From Ardenticatenales bacterium (GTDB lineage Bacteria; Chloroflexota; Anaerolineae; Epilineales; Epilineaceae): a stretch of 64,000 nt of DNA. Every line of letters begins with the position of its first letter. Position 1 is the stretch's first letter. Made by a program: the position numbers and the translations under genes. The stretch is taken from contig JADYYS010000059.1 of the NCBI GenBank assembly GCA_020853525.1, positions 1 to 64,000 on the forward strand, in the 5' to 3' direction. Below the pieces are notes generated by a model, which worked only from the letters and a program-made list of their open reading frames with translations, did not search any database and was not told the origin of the DNA. This document shows positions 55,929 through 64,000 of the stretch, one piece after another.

Positions 55929-58559
55929 TCAGGGCACCGGCGGCGGCGGTGGCGGCAGGTTCGTCGGTGCCGGCGGCGGGCCGCCCGGGGTGGGCGGGTT
56001 CGGGCCGGGCGGAATCGCGGTCGGATTGTAGGGATAGGGTGTCGGGACGGCCGGGCCGCCGGGCTGCCACGGGCCGTGGCTCGGGACGCCCGGGCAGCCG
56101 ATGACCGGGCCGGCGAAGGCGAACGGTCCGATGATCGGGAATCCGGGACTGGCCGCCGATTCGTCGCCCGGGATGTCGACGCCGAACTGCGTCGCCGTCC
56201 GCTCGATCTTCACGACGGCCAGGCCGACGACGTTGCGGGCGATCCGATTCGCCTCGTCGTACGTCAGATGCTCCCAGTAGACGGCGCTGATGACGGCCGA
56301 GCCCTTGAATCCCTCGGGCAGGATGCCCAGGTCGCCCGCCACGTCCAGGTACTCCACTTGCTTCTCGTTCAGCTTCTCGCACAGGCTGTTGATCAGGCCG
56401 TTCTGGTCGTAGATGTAGATGATGAAGTCCGTGAACCCCGGCACCGGCACGACGTTGTTGATCGCCAGCTCCGTGGACAGGCCGGTCCCGCGAACGTCCT
56501 TGAAAAAGCTCGGGATGCCGACCCGACCGACACCGGAGTAGAGACCGCCGTAGCCGCTGCCGGTCTGCCAGTCGTACGCCCGCTGTTCGGGGAACATGGC
56601 ATAGCTCATCGCCTCCAGCGCCGCCGTCCGCGTTGCGTCGCCGTACTTGGTGAGCGTCACGACGCCCGTCACGTTCGGCGCCTGGATGCCGGGCTGGCCG
56701 GGCATGAACCAGTCCTGGCTCTCGACGCGCACCGCACCCACCCAATTGCCGGGGAGCGCGCTGATGATCGGCAGGAAGAAGCCGGCGCTGCCGCCCGGGC
56801 AGATCCAGTCCACGAGCGTGTTGATGATCCCGCCGGAGCGGTCGAGGAAGTAGACCTTCACCTTGGCGTTGTGGATCTGGCTGAGGTTCTGAACCTGGAC
56901 GAGCGCGTCCCAGCCCTGGTACTCCGAGTACGTCAGCGGTCCGTAGGCCACCTGGCTGCCGGTCGTGAAGTACGGCGCGCCCTCATAGCTGTACTTCAGC
57001 TCGGACGGGTTGCCGGTATAGCTCATCAGGACGTCCTGGCCGATGTTGTCCACGACGATGGACACCGGTTGGCTGGCCCGGACGTAGGCGCTGCCGACGA
57101 AGTTCGGGCCGACGCAGCTTGCCGCATCGAACTGGTGCGTCTCGCCCGGCGCCAGCGTCGCCACGTCGCAGACGCGCGGGCGGTTGCAGTCGTCCTGCGC
57201 CTTGAACCAGATCTCGAGCGACGTGCACTCGTAGCCGCCGTTCTGGATGTAGAGCCAGCTCGTGAAGCCGCCCTCGTCCGCATAGATGAGCGGAGCGAAG
57301 AACGCGAAGCCGTTGTACACGGGGTCGTACGTGCCGAGCTGCTCGTCGGCGATGCCGGCGTAGCCGCCGGTCACGTTCACGAGCGGGTTCTGGTCGCCCG
57401 GGCACTTGCGCACGACCTCGACCGCCAGGCTGGCGCCTGCATAGCGGCGGAAGTCGAAGCTGTAGGTGGTCGTCTGCCAGACGCCGTACGTGTTGAACGC
57501 CTGCTTGAAGCGCCGGTAGTTGTCGCAGTTCCCGACGACGTCATGGAAGAGCGCCTCGCACAAGAGGTCGGCAAACACGTCGCCGCTCGGGCCGCCGGAC
57601 GGGTAGGTCCCGATCGCCGGCGCGCTGAACACCATGCCGCTCTTCGATCGTCCCGGCAGCTGCGCGCCGATGAAGTTCCACGTGCTGCCCGGCGCGAGAA
57701 GCCCCGAGCACTCGACCTTGAGCGGCCCCGTGCACTGCGGCGGGCAGAAGCCCGGCGCGCCCCAGACCATGAGCAGCGCCTTCGACGGCCACGCCCCGAC
57801 GTTCTGGGCTTCGATGATCGTGTTGCAGACGTTGTCGTTGGCTTCGTAGTTCAGGATCGGGAGGTGGATCTGGCGGCCGGTCGGGATCTCACAGCACGGC
57901 GGCGGCGGCACCGGCCCGCCCGGCACGACCGGCGGCGGCGGCGGCACGACCGGCCCGCCCCGCGGCCCGGTCGGCTGGTAGAACCCGAAGTCGGCGCGGC
58001 CGCTGCAGCACCACAGGAGCGAGAAGTCCCGCAGCTCGAGGTCACGCGAAGTCGGCGTCGTCGGAACGTACTTCTCGTCGACGGCCACGACCTCGACATG
58101 ATAGACGGGGCCGAGCGGCAGGAGCGGGAAGCGATAGTACCCATCCTGATTGGTGACGGTCTCGCCGATCACCTGCCCGGTCTGGGCATCCGACAGCCGC
58201 ACGACGACGTTCGGCAGCCGCCAGTCGCCGCTGTTCGACTCGTAACGCCCGTTGCGGTTGTTGTCCACGTAGCTGTTGCCGACGACCTTCAACGCCGTGC
58301 AGCGCGTGAAGTCGTCGTTCGGCGTGTCGCCCTCCGCCGGCCGGACGCCGGGCGGCATCTCGGCGCCGCTCGGCCCGCTCGGGCAGTTCGGCGTCGCCTC
58401 GGCTTGCGGCGCCGCGGCCCGTGGATCACTCACCTGTGCATCGTCGGCTGCGCGGACGGCGACGCCGCCACTGCTGTTCGCCCCGAACATGAATGCGCCG
58501 AATGTGAACGCCGCGATTCCCCACGCTGCCGGAGCAACGCGCCCCAGTCGCTTGACCAT
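55929..58559 (-). CDS. Secreted protein with SdrD_B-like domain and the shared C-terminal module
   Basis: 876 residues. The signal peptide (WGIAAFTFGAFMFGANS) is followed by a low-complexity stretch and an SdrD B-like domain near residues 90-160 (S-Y-V-D-N-N-R-N-G-R-Y-E opening; D-G-Y-Y-R-F-P-L-L-P-L-G-P later). A Pro/Gly linker (about 190-220) leads to the module of about 600 residues (225-825) shared with both giants, and then to a Pro-rich tail. The module contains four related beta units marked by V-Q-N / I-Q-N and F/Y-x-D-x-x-G. AGGAG lies 7 nt before the ATG. Surface role inferred; no anchor visible. Confidence 0.85.
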   Translation of the reverse strand: MVKRLGRVAPAAWGIAAFTFGAFMFGANSSGGVAVRAADDAQVSDPRAAAPQAEATPNCPSGPSGAEMPPGVRPAEGDTPNDDFTRCTALKVVGNSYVDNNRNGRYESNSGDWRLPNVVVRLSDAQTGQVIGETVTNQDGYYRFPLLPLGPVYHVEVVAVDEKYVPTTPTSRDLELRDFSLLWCCSGRADFGFYQPTGPRGGPVVPPPPPVVPGGPVPPPPCCEIPTGRQIHLPILNYEANDNVCNTIIEAQNVGAWPSKALLMVWGAPGFCPPQCTGPLKVECSGLLAPGSTWNFIGAQLPGRSKSGMVFSAPAIGTYPSGGPSGDVFADLLCEALFHDVVGNCDNYRRFKQAFNTYGVWQTTTYSFDFRRYAGASLAVEVVRKCPGDQNPLVNVTGGYAGIADEQLGTYDPVYNGFAFFAPLIYADEGGFTSWLYIQNGGYECTSLEIWFKAQDDCNRPRVCDVATLAPGETHQFDAASCVGPNFVGSAYVRASQPVSIVVDNIGQDVLMSYTGNPSELKYSYEGAPYFTTGSQVAYGPLTYSEYQGWDALVQVQNLSQIHNAKVKVYFLDRSGGIINTLVDWICPGGSAGFFLPIISALPGNWVGAVRVESQDWFMPGQPGIQAPNVTGVVTLTKYGDATRTAALEAMSYAMFPEQRAYDWQTGSGYGGLYSGVGRVGIPSFFKDVRGTGLSTELAINNVVPVPGFTDFIIYIYDQNGLINSLCEKLNEKQVEYLDVAGDLGILPEGFKGSAVISAVYWEHLTYDEANRIARNVVGLAVVKIERTATQFGVDIPGDESAASPGFPIIGPFAFAGPVIGCPGVPSHGPWQPGGPAVPTPYPYNPTAIPPGPNPPTPGGPPPAPTNLPPPPPPVP

Positions 58560-59072
58560 TGCCCACTCCTGATGATGCCAAGTACATCGGGTCGACGGTT
58601 GATGCGTCGACAGCGGCGGGCAGGCGCGCGACTTCGGGGGGGATAACGGCGGCCGGACAATCCGTGTTACGCCCGGCTAACCAGGCACGCACGTGATGCG
58701 ACAACCACCGATCCCCGCCCCCCCGTATTCGCCGACCACCATCCCCGGCCCACACGCATTCGCCGACCACCATCCCCGGCCCACACCCGCCCCACCGGCC
58801 CACACGAACCCGGGCACGATCGTCTCGTTGGGTGGCGGGGAGAGGATGGCCCGGGGCCTACGGGGCAGGCACGGGGACCTGCCCCTACCGGGCGTCGATT
58901 GCGTGTGGGCCGGGGATGGTGGTCGGCGATTGCGTGTGGGCCGGGGATGGGTGGGTCGGCGAATACGGGGGGGCCGTTGTAGGTGGGGATCGGCGCTTGC
59001 GACGACATCGTGTCGCGAGCGTGTCCGAATCGCCGTTGTCGGTGAGATCGGAGTGCGGGTAGGCTCGGAGCC
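58560..59072. repeat. REP cluster: nested inverted copies before the RAYT gene
   Basis: A 29-nt unit beginning ATTCGCCGACCACC and ending CGGCCCACAC occurs twice in direct order (58727-58755 and 58758-58786). It occurs twice more in inverted order (58903-58931 with one mismatch; 58934-58964 with small G insertions). The CGTATTCGCC/GGCGAATACG outer edges also match. Between them is the dispersed repeat at 58863-58888. No gene is supported in this stretch; the promoter of the 55929 gene must be at its left end. Confidence 0.85.
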
Positions 59073-59573
59073 ATGAAGGATGGCGAGCGATGGCGCCGGC
59101 GGTCGATCCGGTTGCTGTGTTACGACTACGCGGCGGCGGGTGCGTACTTCGTTACGATCGTCACACAGGACAGGGCGCCAATCCTCGGGACGGTCGTCAA
59201 CGGGCGGGCGAAGTGCACGGTGGCGGGCCGGATGGTATGGGAAGTCTGGAGTGCGCTGCCGTCGGTCTATCCGTGCGTACAGGTCGACACGTTCGTCGTC
59301 ATGCCCGACCACGTGCATGGAATACTCGTTCTTGCGCCCAGGGTGATGTCGGATGATGAGGCGCTCGAGGTGATATCGTTGCCAACGATCGTCGGTTTGT
59401 TCAAGTCGATGACAACGAAACATTACATCGATGGCGTCAATACGCACGGATGGCCATCATTTCGCGTACGGCTGTGGCAGCGAAACTACTACGAACGCAT
59501 CGTCCGCGATGACGACGCGCTCGATCGCATCCGCCGCTACATCCTCGCGAACCCGGCTCAATGGCGTCGTTGA
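59073..59573 (+). CDS. REP-associated tyrosine transposase (RAYT)
   Basis: 166 residues, a single-domain Y1-type HUH nuclease. A-Y-F-V-T-I-V-T-Q-D opens the domain. The metal-binding H-x-H is M-P-D-H-V-H-G-I (near residue 77) and the catalytic Tyr lies in the L-W-Q-R-N-Y-Y-E-R-I-V-R segment (near 135), followed by the usual R-Y-I-L-A-N-P-A-Q-W end. Length is normal and all key residues are present, so it looks intact. It lies directly beside nested REP copies, the classic REPtron layout. These genes are normally single-copy and domesticated-looking. Confidence 0.92.
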   Translation: MKDGERWRRRSIRLLCYDYAAAGAYFVTIVTQDRAPILGTVVNGRAKCTVAGRMVWEVWSALPSVYPCVQVDTFVVMPDHVHGILVLAPRVMSDDEALEVISLPTIVGLFKSMTTKHYIDGVNTHGWPSFRVRLWQRNYYERIVRDDDALDRIRRYILANPAQWRR

Positions 59574-59748
59574 TCGCGCGACGGACCGTGGGTGATCGGC
59601 GCCGGAACCATCCACGGTTCGGACCGGAACCTTCTACGGTTTCGGGCAAGATCATGGACGATCCGGTGACGAACGACCTGTGGAACGCGCCGCTCGCCCG
59701 ATCCGTCGATCCGGCCGACACGGGCGGATGCCGCCGGTGAGACGCACG
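59574..59748. other. Gap with short tandem inverted motifs
   Basis: Part of the 354-bp gap after the RAYT gene. Two adjacent imperfect copies of CGGAACCnTCnACGGTTcGG near 59604-59648 each form a small GAACC/GGTTC hairpin. No gene seen. Confidence 0.4.
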
Positions 59749-59780
59749 AAAAGGCGGGGGCTGCCGAAGCAACCCCCGCC
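59749..59780 (-). terminator. Rho-independent terminator for the Tyr/Gln/Asn-rich protein gene
   Basis: On the minus strand, an 8-bp GGCGGGGG/CCCCCGCC stem (arms 59773-59780 and 59753-59760), extended inside by TGC/GCA, is followed by TTTT. It lies about 150 bp past the gene end, beyond the fold-back element. Confidence 0.7.
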
Positions 59781-59856
59781 CTTCACGATCCGATCATCGA
59801 CCAGCCCTGCGCCCTGCCGCACCCATGCGGTCAAGCGGCCGACGCAAGAGGGCTAG

Positions 59857-59927
59857 TACACCACCACTGAACATGCCTTGGGCGGCGACCAGATTGGGGA
59901 GTCCCAAGAATCTACAGTGGTGCTGTA
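59857..59927. mobile_element. 71-bp fold-back, MITE-like element with CTAG flanks
   Basis: Terminal inverted repeats TACACCACCACTG (59857-59869) and CAGTGGTGCTGTA (59915-59927) match at 12 of 13. CTAG is found on both sides (59853-59856 and 59928-59931). Because CTAG is self-complementary, this is either a 4-bp target duplication or an extended arm. An inner CTTGGG/CCCAAG pair gives a second stem. The right flank supplies the TAG stop of the neighbouring gene. Confidence 0.55.
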
Positions 59928-60821
59928 CTAGTACCGCATCCAGTACCCCTGCCACTGCCACTGCGACTGGTAGCACCGGCAGTTGTTGTTGTAGGCGTAC
60001 CGGCTCTGCCACAGGTAGCCCGGCCGGTAGCCGACGGTCGATCCGTAGCACTGGTTCGTGTACGAGCGGAGCGTCGGCACCCACTGCTGGCACCCCTGCT
60101 GGTAGGGCAGGTAGTACCACATGCCCTGGCTCTGGTAGCAGCTGTTGTTCAGCTGGTTGCCGTTGTAGCCGTAGAAGTAGGCCAGGTTGGAGCTGATCCA
60201 CGGCTGGCGGATGTAGGCCGCCATGCTGTTGCAGAGGTTGTAGTAGTTGTTGGAGTACTGGCGGTAGACGTTGTAGCTGTTGTAGAACATCGCGCCGGTG
60301 TTGTAGCCGTAGGCGCTCCAGTTGTCCGGCGAGGCGCCCGACAGCATCGATGCGCCCCCGAGCGCGGCGTCGCTCGCCGCGCCGTCGCCTTCGGTCACGG
60401 CGCCGCCCGGACCGGGCAGGCCGATGACCGGGTTGACCGCGCCGTCGGGCAGCGCTGCCATCGTCACCTCGAAGTCGGGCGACAGCGTGACCTCGCCGCG
60501 CTCGATGAGCGTGTTCGAGTCCGCCATGGCCGCACGGTAGTCGTCCAGGTACGCCTGGCTCACGCCGAGCGTCTCGGCCGTCGCGTCGTCACGGAGCTGC
60601 ATCGTGCCGTCTTCGGCGACGTACAGGTACGGCTCCATCCGCTGGACGAGGTCGAGTACGTCGGCCATTTCGGCCGCGTCGACGATGTGGGCGGCGTCCA
60701 TGCGCTCGGTCTGCGCCGGGACACCGGCGGGCGCCATCTGCGCCTGGGCGGTGCCGGCCGCGAATCCAGCCGTGCCAAGCACGGCGGCCGCGGCGACAAA
60801 CAGCAAGTGGGTCCGGTTCAT
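59928..60821 (-). CDS. Secreted protein with Tyr/Gln/Asn-rich C-terminal domain
   Basis: 297 residues. The signal peptide is MNRTHLLFVAAAAVLGTAGF with cleavage near A-Q-A. Residues about 30-160 are ordinary and Asp/Ala-rich. From about 170 to the end the sequence is dominated by Tyr, Asn, Gln, Ser and Trp (e.g. YNSYNVYRQYSNNYYNL) with a few spaced Cys (C-N, C-Y, C-R-C-Y), ending QWQWQGYWMRY. I do not recognise the family. Composition is unlike its neighbours and resembles aggregation-prone or adhesive secreted domains. GGAGGT lies 8 nt before the ATG. The stop falls in the flank of a fold-back element. Confidence 0.75.
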   Translation of the reverse strand: MNRTHLLFVAAAAVLGTAGFAAGTAQAQMAPAGVPAQTERMDAAHIVDAAEMADVLDLVQRMEPYLYVAEDGTMQLRDDATAETLGVSQAYLDDYRAAMADSNTLIERGEVTLSPDFEVTMAALPDGAVNPVIGLPGPGGAVTEGDGAASDAALGGASMLSGASPDNWSAYGYNTGAMFYNSYNVYRQYSNNYYNLCNSMAAYIRQPWISSNLAYFYGYNGNQLNNSCYQSQGMWYYLPYQQGCQQWVPTLRSYTNQCYGSTVGYRPGYLWQSRYAYNNNCRCYQSQWQWQGYWMRY

Positions 60822-61036
60822 CAGGTCATACCTCCATCGGGAAACCAGGGTGCCTTGGCGGCGGACGGACGGATGGGCAGGAGCTCGACCGATGGTCGAT
60901 GCCGCCCGTTGAGGCGGCAGACCCGACGCCGGATAGGATAGCAGGATTCGTGCGATCCCTGAAGGGCGAACGCGATACCGACGATCATGGGCGGACGCGC
61001 CTCCAGGCAACCCATGCCCGGCCGTCATGCCCTCAG

Positions 61037-62389
61037 CTAACGGCGGCGCGCCGACCCCGTTACGCGGTCCGGCCGCTGCCGAAACCGTTCGAACACCTCC
61101 GACGCCTCGGCCGGGTCATGGTCCACCTGGAGGAAGCCGTCGGCGTCCAGGCGCGCGCCCGCCGCGACGAGCGCGCCGCCGACGACGTTGGCTGCCCGCA
61201 ACACCAGGCCGTCCGGACCGGCAGCCGCCGTCACCCCCGGCAGCGGAAGCCCGACGCCGCCGAGCCCACGCCAGCCGTTCACCGGATGGCACGCCACGAA
61301 GCCCGCCGCGCCGCGCGGTGCCCAGCCGACGCACAGCTCGACGCCCGTGGTCTCGACGAACGCGCGCGCCAGCATCGGCGGCACGGGCCCGCCGACCAGC
61401 CAGCCACGGACGGACCGCAGCTCGGCTTGCGGGAGCTCGGGCGCCGCCACCAGCCGTGCCACGGCGGCGACGTCGGACACGACCCAGGCGGGCCGAAAGT
61501 AGCGGAGCGCATCCACGGCATCCGCCGGCTGCCACGATCCGGGCAGTGCCACGCGCGCCCGCAGCGCCGGTGCCGCGCCGAGCGCGGCGACGACGCCGAG
61601 CGGTGACGCCAGCGGCGCGAGGACGAGCCACGTGTCGTCACCCGGGCTGGTGTCCGTGAGCCAGGCCGTCATCATCTGCGCCCCGGCCGCGAGCTCGGGC
61701 GCGCCGTAGCGCACACCGTCGACCTCGATCGCCCCCGCCCGCACGGCCTCGTCGGCGGTAGGCGACGCCGGACCGTCGCCGGCGACCCAGCGCTGCCATG
61801 GGACGGCGTTCGGGAAGGCGGCAACGGGACGGTGCATCCGATTGCCGTCCCCAAGGCGGGCCAGCAACCGCAGCCCGAAGCGCAGCTCGCGCAGCGGGTC
61901 GACGGTGACGATCCGGGGAAGCGGCCCCCCCGACCGTTGCATCGCCTGTGCGAACGGCAGCGCCTCCCGGTCGAGGATGATCGCCAGCGGTGCGCCGAGC
62001 CGAACGCTCAGCTCCGCAGCGGCGGACACGTCGGCGCCGTCGACCGGCGCCACGACGCGGCCCGCCCTGAGCCCGCCGACGACGACGGCGAGCAGCGTCG
62101 GCCCGGGCGGAAGCGCCACGAGGATCGGCCGCCCGTCCGCCGCGGGCTCACGGCCCAGCGCCGCGGCCACGGCGTCGGCCAACGCGTTCAGCGCAGCGTA
62201 GTGCAGTGCCCGCCGCCCATCCGTGACGGCCGGGAACGTCGGCGCGACGGCGGCAGCGTCGGCGAGGATGCCTGCGAAGTCCCCCGCGGCGGCGTCAAGG
62301 GCGTACGGCACGCCGGGCTCGTAGTGCGCGAGCCAGGGCGTCTGGGGCGGCCCTGTGCGTTCGCGATTGTCGGGATTGGACTTCGACAT
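61037..62389 (-). CDS. AMP-ligase-like (ANL superfamily) protein lacking the nucleotide motif
   Basis: 450 residues. The N-terminus P-W-L-A-H-Y-E-P-G-V-P-Y-A-L-D and the following helices match long-chain acyl-CoA ligases. The order of segments (V-A-L-P-P-G-P near 105, A-P-L-A-S-P-L-G-V-V near 285, L-V-G-G-P-V-P near 350, the V-G-L-P-L-P-G-V strand near 395, D-G-F-L-Q-V near 435) follows the family. The phosphate loop T-S/G-G-T-T-G-x-P-K-G is absent; A-I-E-V-D-G-V-R-Y-G-A stands in its place. The Y-G-x-T-E motif is W-A-P-R-G, and the C-terminal domain is missing. Probably a non-catalytic relative. Confidence 0.7.
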   Translation of the reverse strand: MSKSNPDNRERTGPPQTPWLAHYEPGVPYALDAAAGDFAGILADAAAVAPTFPAVTDGRRALHYAALNALADAVAAALGREPAADGRPILVALPPGPTLLAVVVGGLRAGRVVAPVDGADVSAAAELSVRLGAPLAIILDREALPFAQAMQRSGGPLPRIVTVDPLRELRFGLRLLARLGDGNRMHRPVAAFPNAVPWQRWVAGDGPASPTADEAVRAGAIEVDGVRYGAPELAAGAQMMTAWLTDTSPGDDTWLVLAPLASPLGVVAALGAAPALRARVALPGSWQPADAVDALRYFRPAWVVSDVAAVARLVAAPELPQAELRSVRGWLVGGPVPPMLARAFVETTGVELCVGWAPRGAAGFVACHPVNGWRGLGGVGLPLPGVTAAAGPDGLVLRAANVVGGALVAAGARLDADGFLQVDHDPAEASEVFERFRQRPDRVTGSARRR

Positions 62390-62543
62390 GGGAAACCGAT
62401 CCTGCGAGCAGGGGGCGATTCGTTCCGGCAGGGGGACGATCACAGGCGTCGATCGTCGAGGCCGCCCGCGGCCGACTTTGGCCGGCGACGCACGGCACGC
62501 GAGCCGGCGCACGCTAACGCTACCACGACCGAAGGCGACTGTG

Positions 62544-62549
62544 TATAAT
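62544..62549 (+). promoter_or_regulatory. -10 box of rpsB-tsf
   Basis: TATAAT with a leader of about 125 nt to the rpsB ATG. No clear -35 box. The leader contains GC-rich inverted stretches (GGATGCG ... CGCATCC) that could serve S2 autoregulation; this is inference. Confidence 0.5.
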
Positions 62550-62679
62550 GCCCGATCGGCCTGCCGGATGCGTCCGCGGCCGAGCGCATCCGCGCGCCAT
62601 CTCACACGCCTCCCACCCTTCGTGACCGGCCGAGCGCCGGCCCTGGGCGGCGGACGACGAACGAAAGGGACCGAATTCG

Positions 62680-63468
62680 ATGAGCCTGGCCACGATGAAA
62701 GAGCTGTTGGAAGCGGGTGTCCACTTCGGACACTACACGCGCCGTTGGAACCCGAAGATGCGCCCGTTCATCTTCACCGAGCGCAACGGGATCCACATTC
62801 TCGACCTCGCGCAGACCGTCGAGAAGCTGACGGAGGCGACCGATGCGGTGCGCGCCGTGGCGGCGAGGGGCGGCACCGTGCTGTTCGTCGGCACGAAGAA
62901 GCAGGCGGCGAGCAGCTTGCAGGAAGCGGCTGATCGCTGCGGTTCGCCGTACGTCATCGACCGCTGGCTCGGCGGGATGCTGACGAACTGGCAGACGATG
63001 CGCGCACGCGTCGGCACGCTCCTCGACCTCGAGAACCGGCGCGACCGCGGCGAGTTCGCGATGCTCTCCAAGCGCGAGCAGCTGACGATCGAGCGCAAGA
63101 TCGAGAAGCTGAACAAGCGTCTCGGCGGCATCAAGCACATGCACGACCTGCCCGACATCATGTATGTGGTCGACACCCGGCGCGAGCATCTCGCCGTCGG
63201 CGAGGCGAACAAGCTCAAGGTGCCGATCGCCGCGATCGTCGACACGAACTGCGACCCGGACCCGATCACGTACGTGATCCCGTCCAACGACGACGCGATC
63301 CGCGCGCTCAAGTTGATCACGGACAAGATCGCCGACGCGATCATCGAGGGCCGGACGGAGCGCGAGAGCACCGCCGGAGACGGCGGGCCGAGCGACGACG
63401 TCGACACGACGAAGCGGGTGTACGACCCGTTCGACGACGAGGCGGTCGAGGACGACGACGAGGACTAG
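62680..63468 (+). CDS. rpsB: Small-subunit ribosomal protein S2
   Basis: 262 residues. Signatures are [10 protein letters not shown] (near 12), [36 protein letters not shown] and [12 protein letters not shown]. The C-terminal tail is strongly acidic ([11 protein letters not shown]). AAAGGGA precedes the ATG. Followed by tsf as in most bacteria. Confidence 0.96.
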   Translation: MSLATMKELLEAGVHFGHYTRRWNPKMRPFIFTERNGIHILDLAQTVEKLTEATDAVRAVAARGGTVLFVGTKKQAASSLQEAADRCGSPYVIDRWLGGMLTNWQTMRARVGTLLDLENRRDRGEFAMLSKREQLTIERKIEKLNKRLGGIKHMHDLPDIMYVVDTRREHLAVGEANKLKVPIAAIVDTNCDPDPITYVIPSNDDAIRALKLITDKIADAIIEGRTERESTAGDGGPSDDVDTTKRVYDPFDDEAVEDDDED

Positions 63469-63590
63469 CCGTCCGGCCGTCCGCCGGTTGTCGTCGTTTG
63501 GACAGATGAACCCCCTGATTTCACGAGAGACGACCGTCCGGCATGCCGGGCGGCCGTGACACGGCACGCCAGACAAGGAGCACAGATACG

Positions 63591-64000
63591 ATGGTCACCA
63601 CAGACATGATCCGCCAGCTGCGTGAGCGCACCGGCGCGGGCATCCTGGATGCCAAGAAGGCCCTCGACGCGAACGACGGCGACATCGAGAAGGCGATCCA
63701 GCAGCTGCGGGAGCAGGGCTTGGCCAAGGCGGCCAAGAAGGCGATGCGCGAGGCGGCCGAGGGCCGGGTCTACAGCTACATCCACGGGGATCCGGGCCGC
63801 GTCGGCGTCCTCGTCGAGGTGAACTGCGAGACGGATTTCGTCGCCCGCACGCCGACGTTCCAGGCGCTGTGTCACAGCATCGCGCTGCAGATCGCGGCGG
63901 CGAATCCGAGCTTCGTCTCGCCGGACGAGATTCCGGCCGAGGTGCTGGAGAACGAGCGCTACACGCTCCTCAAGCAGCTCGAGGGCGAGAACAAGCCGGC
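63591..64000 (+). CDS. tsf: Elongation factor Ts, 3' truncated by the window
   Basis: The first 136 codons are visible. I-R-Q-L-R-E-R-T-G-A-G-I-L-D-A-K-K-A-L is the UBA-like start; C-E-T-D-F-V-A-R-T (near residue 80) is the EF-Tu-contacting motif. AAGGAG lies 10 nt before the ATG at 63591; the second ATG at 63606 is possible. Guanine-nucleotide exchange factor for EF-Tu. Confidence 0.94.
   Translation, partial: MVTTDMIRQLRERTGAGILDAKKALDANDGDIEKAIQQLREQGLAKAAKKAMREAAEGRVYSYIHGDPGRVGVLVEVNCETDFVARTPTFQALCHSIALQIAAANPSFVSPDEIPAEVLENERYTLLKQLEGENKP

Noticed and set aside
63520-63560. Hairpin between rpsB and tsf as a terminator
   Set aside because: Only short imperfect GC pairs without a T-run; rpsB-tsf is normally co-transcribed.

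Overview
The window is about 70% GC. Its gene content and layout point to a member of the Chloroflexota. The clues are very large secreted DUF11/NHL surface proteins, secreted propellers with Thr/Pro-rich stalks ending in a short 'L-P-L/I' tail, and a cell-shape operon fused to a min operon. This phylum call is inference from gene content; no rRNA gene is present.

Region 1 (1-4.2 kb) holds small genes: a shortened DUF6194 remnant, a DUF805 membrane protein, a secreted seven-blade SBBP propeller, a SnoaL-like protein and a GlsB/YeaQ-type membrane protein. A strong hairpin separates them from region 2.

Region 2 (4.2-32.6 kb) is almost entirely cell-surface capacity. On the minus strand, two giant secreted proteins (2,792 and 4,690 aa) lie in tandem. 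They share ten DUF11 repeats in the same order and a ~590-residue C-terminal module, so they arose by tandem duplication. The larger also carries two NHL-like propeller arrays and the smaller a CHRD domain set into a DUF11 loop. Divergent to them, on the plus strand, lie two paralogous secreted proteins of unknown family and a seven-repeat FG-GAP propeller on a Thr/Pro stalk. The ~630-bp divergent spacer contains a perfect 26-bp palindrome. A third, stand-alone carrier of the C-terminal module lies at 56-58.6 kb.

Region 3 (32.7-55.7 kb) is mainly housekeeping: an SDR oxidoreductase, a CAP-domain protein, tRNA-Asp, and a ten-gene minus-strand cluster mreB-mreC-mreD-mrdA-minC-minD-minE-rodA-gltX-ltaE. 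Then come ribosomal protein L25, a family 2 glycosyltransferase, a rhomboid protease, recJ, a class II photolyase, a YihY-type membrane protein and a PEP-synthase-like phosphotransferase.

Region 4 (55.9-62.4 kb) is accessory. It holds the third module protein, a REP-associated tyrosine transposase (RAYT) with nested inverted REP copies, a secreted protein with a Tyr/Gln/Asn-rich tail, and an AMP-ligase-like protein lacking its nucleotide-binding motif. Region 5 is rpsB followed by tsf, which runs off the right edge.

Two small fold-back elements (71 bp and 195 bp) sit at YTAR sites directly on the stop codons of neighbouring genes. Several genes have a -10 box so close to the start codon that their mRNAs are probably leaderless. 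Sequence similarities are from recognition, not from searches. Repeat boundaries inside the giant proteins are approximate.
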